Shown piece after piece: positions 58,187-64,000 of a stretch of DNA of 64,000 bases. The notes below the pieces were generated by a model. It did not search any database. It worked only from the letters and a program-made list of their open reading frames with translations, and was not told where the DNA came from. The translations under genes and the position numbers were made by a program. Position 1 is the first letter of the stretch. The number at the start of each line of letters is the position of its first letter. The DNA is from Blastomussa wellsi. Taxonomy: Eukaryota > Cnidaria > Anthozoa > Scleractinia > Plerogyridae. The stretch covers positions 11,879,541-11,943,540 of the forward strand of contig OX393569.1 in NCBI GenBank assembly GCA_947652115.1. Reading direction: 5' to 3'.

Positions 58187-59582
58187 CAGGGGCGTACCTG
58201 CCTTTAAGCAAATAAGCACTGGCTTACAAGTGATTCGGACGGTATGAGATATATTTTTCAAAAAGTATTACTGCGGTTTTCAATAACATGCGAACTCTGA
58301 AGTTCAAAACCCAACCAACGATTGCGTTTTTCGCTACCGTCAATCATAATTACGGTAAAAGTTAATGAACCTTGAAAATCAGAAACAAACAAAATGGATC
58401 GAAGTCTACCAATCACAACTGACAGACGTGACCTTTTGACCCTGTTGAAGCGTACCTCTGTTTTCTGAGAGGTCCGCCTGATGATTGACGGCAGCGAAAA
58501 ACGTAACCGTCGACATGAACAGAGTTCGCATGTTTCTGAAAACCGCAGTAAGACGGAACCGTTAAGACTTCGAGTATTTATTGGACAAAGTTATGTACCA
58601 AAATTATTTACACCTTATTGCAAGCTTTTGTGTTACTACATCAAATATATCATCAAGAGAAATCTTTTCTAACAACACCAAACATCAAAAACAAATTTCG
58701 AAGTTCCACTGAATTCCACTGATTCGCTTAAAAGATGTGAGATTTTTCCTAAAGCTTGCGAGCTTTGAAATTCATTTTCTTACTCTTTGATAAGAAATTG
58801 TTGCACCGAAATTATTTACACCTTATTGCAAACTTTTGAGTTATTGCTTCGAATATCTTATCAAAAGAATTCATTTTCTCGGGCTCTGATAAGAAATTGT
58901 TGTCCGTGTTATCACAAATAATTACTTACATTTGTACCTTTTATTAAGGGTAATATGATTTAAATTATTCCGGTACTCGATTTTTGTCCAACTTAATATT
59001 ACTCAACTTCCTGATGGATTCCGTCTTAAAACGATTCGAAAAACTCGTCTGCTCGCCTCACCAGTACTTGTTGAAAGGCGTGTTAACAAGAGCATTACTC
59101 GACCAAAACTCGGAACTAAATGACAGGCTTCTGTCACAAGAGAATCGCTTCTCATCCAAGGTGAAAACAGAGCGACTCGCAGAACTCGCCCTGATGCATG
59201 CTTACAGAGAGATACCCATTGATGTAGAACCCGTGATTCGCCAAAAAGAACAGACGGCTAGCTTTCGAATTTCTTTGAGTTCCAGTGAGATTTCAGATAT
59301 GTTTGCAACTAATATGGTGCTAGTCGGGTCATTTACGTTGTTGTTGTTGACCACAACCACAACTGGCTGCATTTCGTTAAATATTCCATTATTTCTTGTT
59401 CAATATGGAATCCTGCCATTCAGATTACATCTCAGAGTACTTGAATTTTCAGAATTTTCCGGGAGGGCATGTCCCCGGAACCCCCTAGCATTTTGCGCTC
59501 TGGGCTAACGCCCCCATATTGTATCTCCCCTCAATATGCTCCACCAAGGCTTACAAACAAAATATGCCTAGGAACGCCCCTG
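58187..59582 (+). mobile_element. hAT-type DNA transposon, internally deleted
   Basis: Ends are CAGGGGCGTACCTGCC and the complement of CTAGGAACGCCCCTG, an imperfect inverted pair beginning CAGGGGCGT, typical of hAT. GTCGA flanks both sides (58182-58186 and 59583-59587). Copy A of the dispersed repeat shows the empty site GGGTCGATAACC, so the insertion and a 5-bp duplication are confirmed within the window. Most hAT elements make 8-bp duplications; 5-6 bp occurs in some hAT lineages. Only the C-terminal part of a transposase is present. Confidence 0.8.
58984..59290 (+). pseudogene. hAT transposase, C-terminal dimerisation fragment
   Basis: An open stretch inside the hAT ends. RFSSKVKTERLAELALMHAY followed by REIPIDVEPVIRQ resembles the C-terminus of hAT transposases with a TTF-type zinc finger (pattern xERLxGLALxHxHRDxxIDVxxVI), which belongs to the dimerisation region. 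Upstream, DSVLKRFEKLVCSPHQYLL may be a remnant of the preceding domain. The DDE catalytic core and the zinc finger are absent. Homology fades after about 59290; the frame continues to 59508 through non-coding terminal sequence. The element would need transposase from elsewhere. Confidence 0.55.
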
Positions 59583-59830
59583 GTCGATAACCCGTCTGAC
59601 CCACACACTCATGATCAGACGTCCATGATCATCAGAAGAGGGATTTTTCAAGACTGTTCACAGTCCGCTATTTTTTCGTATTTTTCCTCGATCGCCGAAC
59701 GCGGTGAATGAATCGCGAGAGAGTTTCCCCAATAAGATGCAATATACAATCCGTACGAATCGAAGCCGTCTGCCCCACACACTCAAGATCATCATAAGGG
59801 GAATTTTTTTCTAAGTCCCCTTAGTGAGAT
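59583..59830 (+). repeat. Dispersed repeat, copy B, right part
   Basis: Resumes with GTCGATAACCCGTCTGACCC and ends near GAGATGCAATATACGATCCG. It matches 4300-4463, apart from an extra segment (59662-59760) absent in copy A. The continuation beyond GCAATAT gives the empty site for the Gypsy insertion in copy A. Confidence 0.8.
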
Positions 59831-61060
59831 GCAATATACGATCCGTAAACTCTACTCTACGGAGCATAGGACAGTTAACGATCCGTACGAATCGAACGGA
59901 CTGAATATGATTTTAACGGATCGATACAGTGCGGGTGTATTGGACAACCCTCTTGAAATCACCAAAAATGCACCTAAAACTTCATCCGTAGGGAAATCAA
60001 CAACATCTGCTTTTTTATAATTAAATACATCAAATCGATATTGGGGGTAGAAAAACGACTCTAATCGCTAGAGAACAATTGTACTTTCATGGCCGATGTC
60101 ATAAATACCCTTACCCTCGTGGTTTTGGCGAGTTATTAGCGTTAGGGTAACTTTGCGTAGGGATAGCAACAACACTTCCGGTAAAACTTCAAAAAATCGT
60201 AAAAAATTCAGGTTTAAAGCTACAAAGCTGAAATTTTGCTTGATGATAAAAGGCAATGACGGCTACAAATTGAATGCAAAGGGCAGTTGCCAAACTTCAA
60301 CCGAGCTTGAATAGTTTAATAAAAGTCAAAACACAAAAATTTCCAGAAAAAAATTAAAAAAAAAACTTAAAATTTCGCGTTTTCAATGAAACCAGTGTTT
60401 ATAAGTTTAAATTATCAACCACCATACCAAATTTCATAAGTTTTGGCAAATTTCTCGATATTTTAATTTAAAAAAGAAAAAATACATGAGTGTGACCCAA
60501 ACCTTCACCCCTCAAGGGGTGCCCCCTGGCAACAACCCCCATCGGGGGGGCTCAGAGGGGAGCTCCCTCTTGGGTGTGGCTTTTAGACCCGGACCGCAAG
60601 TCTTTTCGGGGCTTAGCAATTAGCCTTTGACCGCACACACAACACTTGAAAAAATACGAAAAAAATTAATAATTCATTCAATTTAAAGGCTAATAAAATG
60701 AAATTTGGCATGCTAATAGAGATCAATCAGTAAAACACATTAAAAGTAATTTGGAGTTGCCAGACCAACTTTCCCTCTTAGTTAAACTCTCCTCATTGCT
60801 TACCCTCTTCACTAAACTGAAAGTGTAGGCAAATCAACAACACTTCCGGTCAAGAATTAAAAAAAATCGAAAAGAATTTAATTTAAAAGCTAATACACTG
60901 AAATTTGGCATGATAATAAAGGAAAGGAAGTAGCACCTATTAAAAAAAATTGGGCTTGCCAGACTTTAATACTGGCGAGAAATTTTAAATCAAGTCGTAG
61001 GTATCTTCCACTGGTGACTAAATGACGTTCCCTTTCACGTCACCCTTCGGTACGTAAGTA
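59831..61060. repeat. AT-rich interval with diverged repeats of an AACACTTCCGG block
   Basis: CAACAACACTTCCGG followed by AAAAAATCG and (C/T)T(A)AAATTT occurs near 60165 and 60835, with a related block near 60640 (AAAATGAAATTTGGCATG). Units are separated by a few hundred bases and strongly diverged. 60500-60620 is GC-rich with small hairpins (CCCCTCAAGGGGTGCCCC). No gene seen. Confidence 0.5.
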
Positions 61061-61094
61061 CACGCTTGTTTTTGCTCCTTTGTTTTTGCTATTT

Positions 61095-61290
61095 GGCACC
61101 CTTAAACCACTTCGCACAACCAATCTAACTATCAGAAAAGATGCATAAGGTACTCGGGTAAATGACTATCATGTTTTTTTCTGATCGAACGATTGCTTTT
61201 GCGCAGGCTTACGGTCAAAAGTTAAGGGTGCTATGTTTGACCACATGTATGATTTGTAAGACCTCTTTATTACAACTTGAGGTCTTTTAT
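61095..61290 (+). repeat. Small inverted-repeat element, copy 1
   Basis: GGCACCCTTAA (61095-61105) faces TTAAGGGTGC (61222-61231). It is followed by a hairpin AAGACCTC (61258-61265) / GAGGTCTT (61279-61286). The same arrangement recurs 831 bp downstream. It resembles a MITE of about 140 bp with flanking conserved sequence; family unknown. Confidence 0.55.
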
Positions 61291-61925
61291 TGTTGCTTGT
61301 GTGTTAGATAAGGTCGTGAGGAACCGTTTAGAGTTGATTTGGTTTAATTTGGTTCCTTCGTTTATGATTTATGACGTTATTTTAATTGTTCTTTTGATCG
61401 TCTATTGTGACGTCATTTCTACACGGGGGGTCGCATACTTTATATTGATTTGTAGTCCGTCAAGTATGCTACCTTCCTGTCACATTTCATTGCAATCGGT
61501 TAAATCCCCTTAAAGTAATTAACGGTTAAAGTTTTATCCAAGATGGAGGGACGCATAACTTGATACCAGTACCCAAACTCGACATTTTCAACACAAGAGA
61601 AAACTGAGAACGAGTAAAACTTTAACCGCTTATAACTCTTAAAGGATATGGTGTTAGACTTTGAAACTCACAGACATAATAGAATAGGCCAAGGTCAAAC
61701 TCTATAGGTTGTAGGTTTCACCCAACGCTACAATGCCTGTAAGTACGAAAGTAAAGCGCAAATAACTTTAACACGATTTTACGAATTGTCTTGAAATTGA
61801 GAGACATTGTAAAACATGGTAAAGACTCTATATGGAGCATATTGCTTAGGCCTGCACTATAATGCCTGTAAGTTTCAAATTTTAGATTTGCTTTATATGT
61901 ATTTTTTGCAATATTTTTGCTATGA

Positions 61926-62114
61926 GGCACCCTTAAACACTACGCAAAAGCAAAACAAATAATGGAAGAGGTGTCTAATTTCTAGTCGGCCTTTTCAAGA
62001 CACTCTCTTCCAATATTACTGTGTTGCTTGTGCGTAGGCTCTGGTCAGAAGTAAGGGTGCTATGACTGCCCTTTTTTATGTTGTGGGACCTCTTTCCTGC
62101 ATTTAGAGGTCCCC
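61926..62114 (+). repeat. Small inverted-repeat element, copy 2
   Basis: GGCACCCTTAA (61926-61936) faces TAAGGGTGC (62052-62060), followed by the hairpin GGGACCTCT (62085-62093) / AGAGGTCCC (62105-62113). The hairpin stem has changed from copy 1 on both arms, so pairing is retained. In the DNA between the copies (61291-61925) CAATGCCTGTAAGT is repeated once with slight change (about 61732 and 61861). Confidence 0.55.
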
Positions 62115-62249
62115 ATGAGATTGCTTTTTTTGACATTTTTGTGAGCATGCTCAATGCCATTATTTTCAGTTTTCCGAACGTCATTTTCGTATATTTCAAG
62201 ACATCTCTCTACAGCATCGCTAAAATGTTTTCAAAACTACAAGAACTTA

Positions 62250-64000
62250 TCCAACGCGAGTGCCCTTATCACGAGAACATCGCAGTCTTGCCGTTTCGAG
62301 GAACCCGCAATTTTTTAGGAAAAAATTAAATTTTTCGGAAGGCCAAAAACTGAGTTTTTGGAACGTTGGCCAAATTATCTGAAATTAAAGCGCAAATGTG
62401 CGCGCAGTGTTCTTATGACGAGAACATCGTAATTTCAACGTTTCGCGGCACCCGGAATTTTTTAGCAAAAAATAAAATTTTTCGGAACGCAAGAAAGTGA
62501 TTTTTTTAAACTTCGTCCGAATCGGCTGAAATTAAAGCGCAAATGTGCGCGCAAGTGTTCTTATGACGAGAACATCGTAATTTTAACGTTTCGCGGCACC
62601 CGCAATTTTTTAGCAAAAAATGAAATTTTTCGGAAGGCCAAAAAGTGATTTTTTGGAACTTCGTCCGAATCGGCTGAAATTAAAGCGCAAATGTGCGCGC
62701 AGTGTTCTTATGACGAGAACAATCTAATTTCAACGTTTCGCGGCACCCGCAATTTTTTAGCAAAAAATGAAATTTTTCGGAAGGCCAAAAAGTGATTTTT
62801 TGGAACTTCGTCCGAATCGGCTGAAATTAAAGCGCAAATGTGCGCGCAGTGTTCTTATGACGAGAACATCGTAATTTCAACGCTTCGCGGCACCCGCAAT
62901 TTTTTGGCAAAAAATGAAATTTTTCGGAAGGCCAAAAAGTGATTTTTTGGAACTTCGTCCGAATCGGCTGAAATTAAAGCGCAAATGTGCGCGCAGTGTT
63001 CTTATGACGAGAACATCGTAATTTCAACGTTTCGCGGCACCCGCAATTTTTTGGCAAAAAATGAAATTTTTCGGAAGGCCAAAAAGTGATTTTTGGAACT
63101 TCGTCCGAATCGGCTGAAATTAAAGCGCAAATGTGCGCGCAGTGTTCTTATGACGAGAACATCGTAATTTCAACGTTTCGCGGCACCCGGAATTTTTTGG
63201 CAAAAAATGAAATTTTCGGAAGGCCAAAAAGTGATTTTTTGGAACTTCGTCCGAATCGGCTGAAATTAAAGCGCAAATGTGCGCGCAGTGTTCTTATGAC
63301 GAGAACATCGTAATTTCAACGTTTCGCGGCACCCGCAATTTTTTAGCAAAAAATGAAATTTTTCGGAAAACCAAAAAGTGATTTTTTGGAACTTCGTCCG
63401 AATCGGCTGAAATTAAAGCTCAAATGTGCGCGCAGTGTTCTTATGACGAGAACATCGTAATTTCAACGTTTCGCGGCACCCGCAATTTTTTAGGAAAAAA
63501 TGAAATTTTTCGGAAGGACAAAAAGTGATTTTTTGGAACTTCGTCCGAATCGGCTGAAATTAAAGCGCAAATGTGCGCGCAGTGTTCTTATGACGAGAAC
63601 TAGCTAATTTCAACGTTTCGCGGCACCCGCAATTTTTTAGCAAAAAATGAAATTTTTCGGAAGGCCAAAAAGTGATTTTTTGGAACTTCGTCCGAATCGG
63701 CTGAAATTAAAGCGCAAATGTGCGCGCAGTGTTCTGATGACGAGAACATCGTAATTTCAACGTTTCGCGGCACCCGCAATTTTTTAGCAAAAAAAAAAAA
63801 TTTTCGGAAGGCCAAAAAGTGATTTTTTGGAACTTCGTCCGAATCGGCTGAAATTAAAGCGCAAATGTGCGCGCAGTGTTCTCATGAGGAGAACATCGTA
63901 ATTTCAACGTTTCGCGGCACCCGCAATTTTTTAGCAAAAAATGAAATTTTCGGAAGGCCAAAAAGTGATTTTTTGGAACTTCGTCCGAATCGACTGAAAT
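62250..64000 (-). repeat. 147-bp satellite array, inverted block (about 12 monomers, continues past the window)
   Basis: Reverse orientation relative to the blocks at 8313-9823 and 16467-46056. CGGCACCCGCAA recurs at 62594, 62741 and 62888, again 147 bp. Monomers after the first two are very uniform and carry diagnostic differences from the main block: GAACACT instead of GGGCACT and GGACGAAGTTCC instead of GGTCAAAGTTCC (read on the minus strand). No higher-order repeat is visible in the part present. Confidence 0.95.

Noticed and set aside
61258..61290. Hairpin followed by T-run as a transcription terminator
   Set aside because: Intrinsic terminators of this kind are bacterial. The setting is a eukaryotic repeat and the structure recurs as part of a dispersed element.

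Overview
This is a gene-poor, repeat-dominated stretch of a metazoan nuclear genome. I recognise no host protein-coding gene. The mix of mobile elements (BEL/Pao, Ty3/Gypsy, a Ngaro-type tyrosine-recombinase retrotransposon, MULE, hAT, an IS3EU-like transposon, RTE, L1/Tx1 and CR1/L2-type LINEs) fits a cnidarian, probably an anthozoan such as a coral. That assignment is inference from the style of the elements, not proof.

Layout. 1-2140: a broken BEL/Pao gag-pol on the minus strand, split by a 1,183-bp MULE-like element (804-1986) that has long terminal inverted repeats, a 9/10-matching target duplication and two inverted 5S-rRNA-like segments. 2150-3717: a decayed Gypsy pol. 3724-4463: a dispersed repeat, with a second copy at 57640-59830. 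4464-7370: a second Gypsy element (5' LTR, gag, protease, RT, RNase H), cut off before integrase. 7371-8312: unassigned.

8313-9823 and 16467-46056 form one satellite array of about 147-bp monomers. It is interrupted by a nearly complete Ngaro-type element (9821-16469, minus strand). Its terminal repeats have the split order A1 ... B1-A2-B2, it lies exactly in a T-run of the satellite, and it has no target duplication. It encodes an SGNH-hydrolase-like protein, a Gag-like protein, RT-RNase H and the C-terminus of a tyrosine recombinase. A 2,030-bp DNA transposon (11152-13181), whose inverted ends are 7-bp minisatellites, is inserted in the RNase H region.

The large satellite block has two higher-order repeats: about 2,455 bp (three copies, 16570-23640) and about 4,951 bp (three copies, 29052-42075). 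46057-62244 is an island of LINEs, a hAT element and unassigned AT-rich DNA. From 62250 to the window end the same satellite returns in inverted orientation as a distinct subfamily.

The window reads as a nested history. Old LTR elements were hit by a MULE. A satellite array was hit by Ngaro, which was in turn hit by the IS3EU-like element. The dispersed repeat was hit by hAT in one copy and by Gypsy in the other, so each copy serves as the other's empty site. The best candidates for something undescribed are the nucleosome-length satellite with its higher-order repeats, the SGNH-carrying Ngaro element, the transposon with minisatellite ends and the MULE carrying 5S-like arms.
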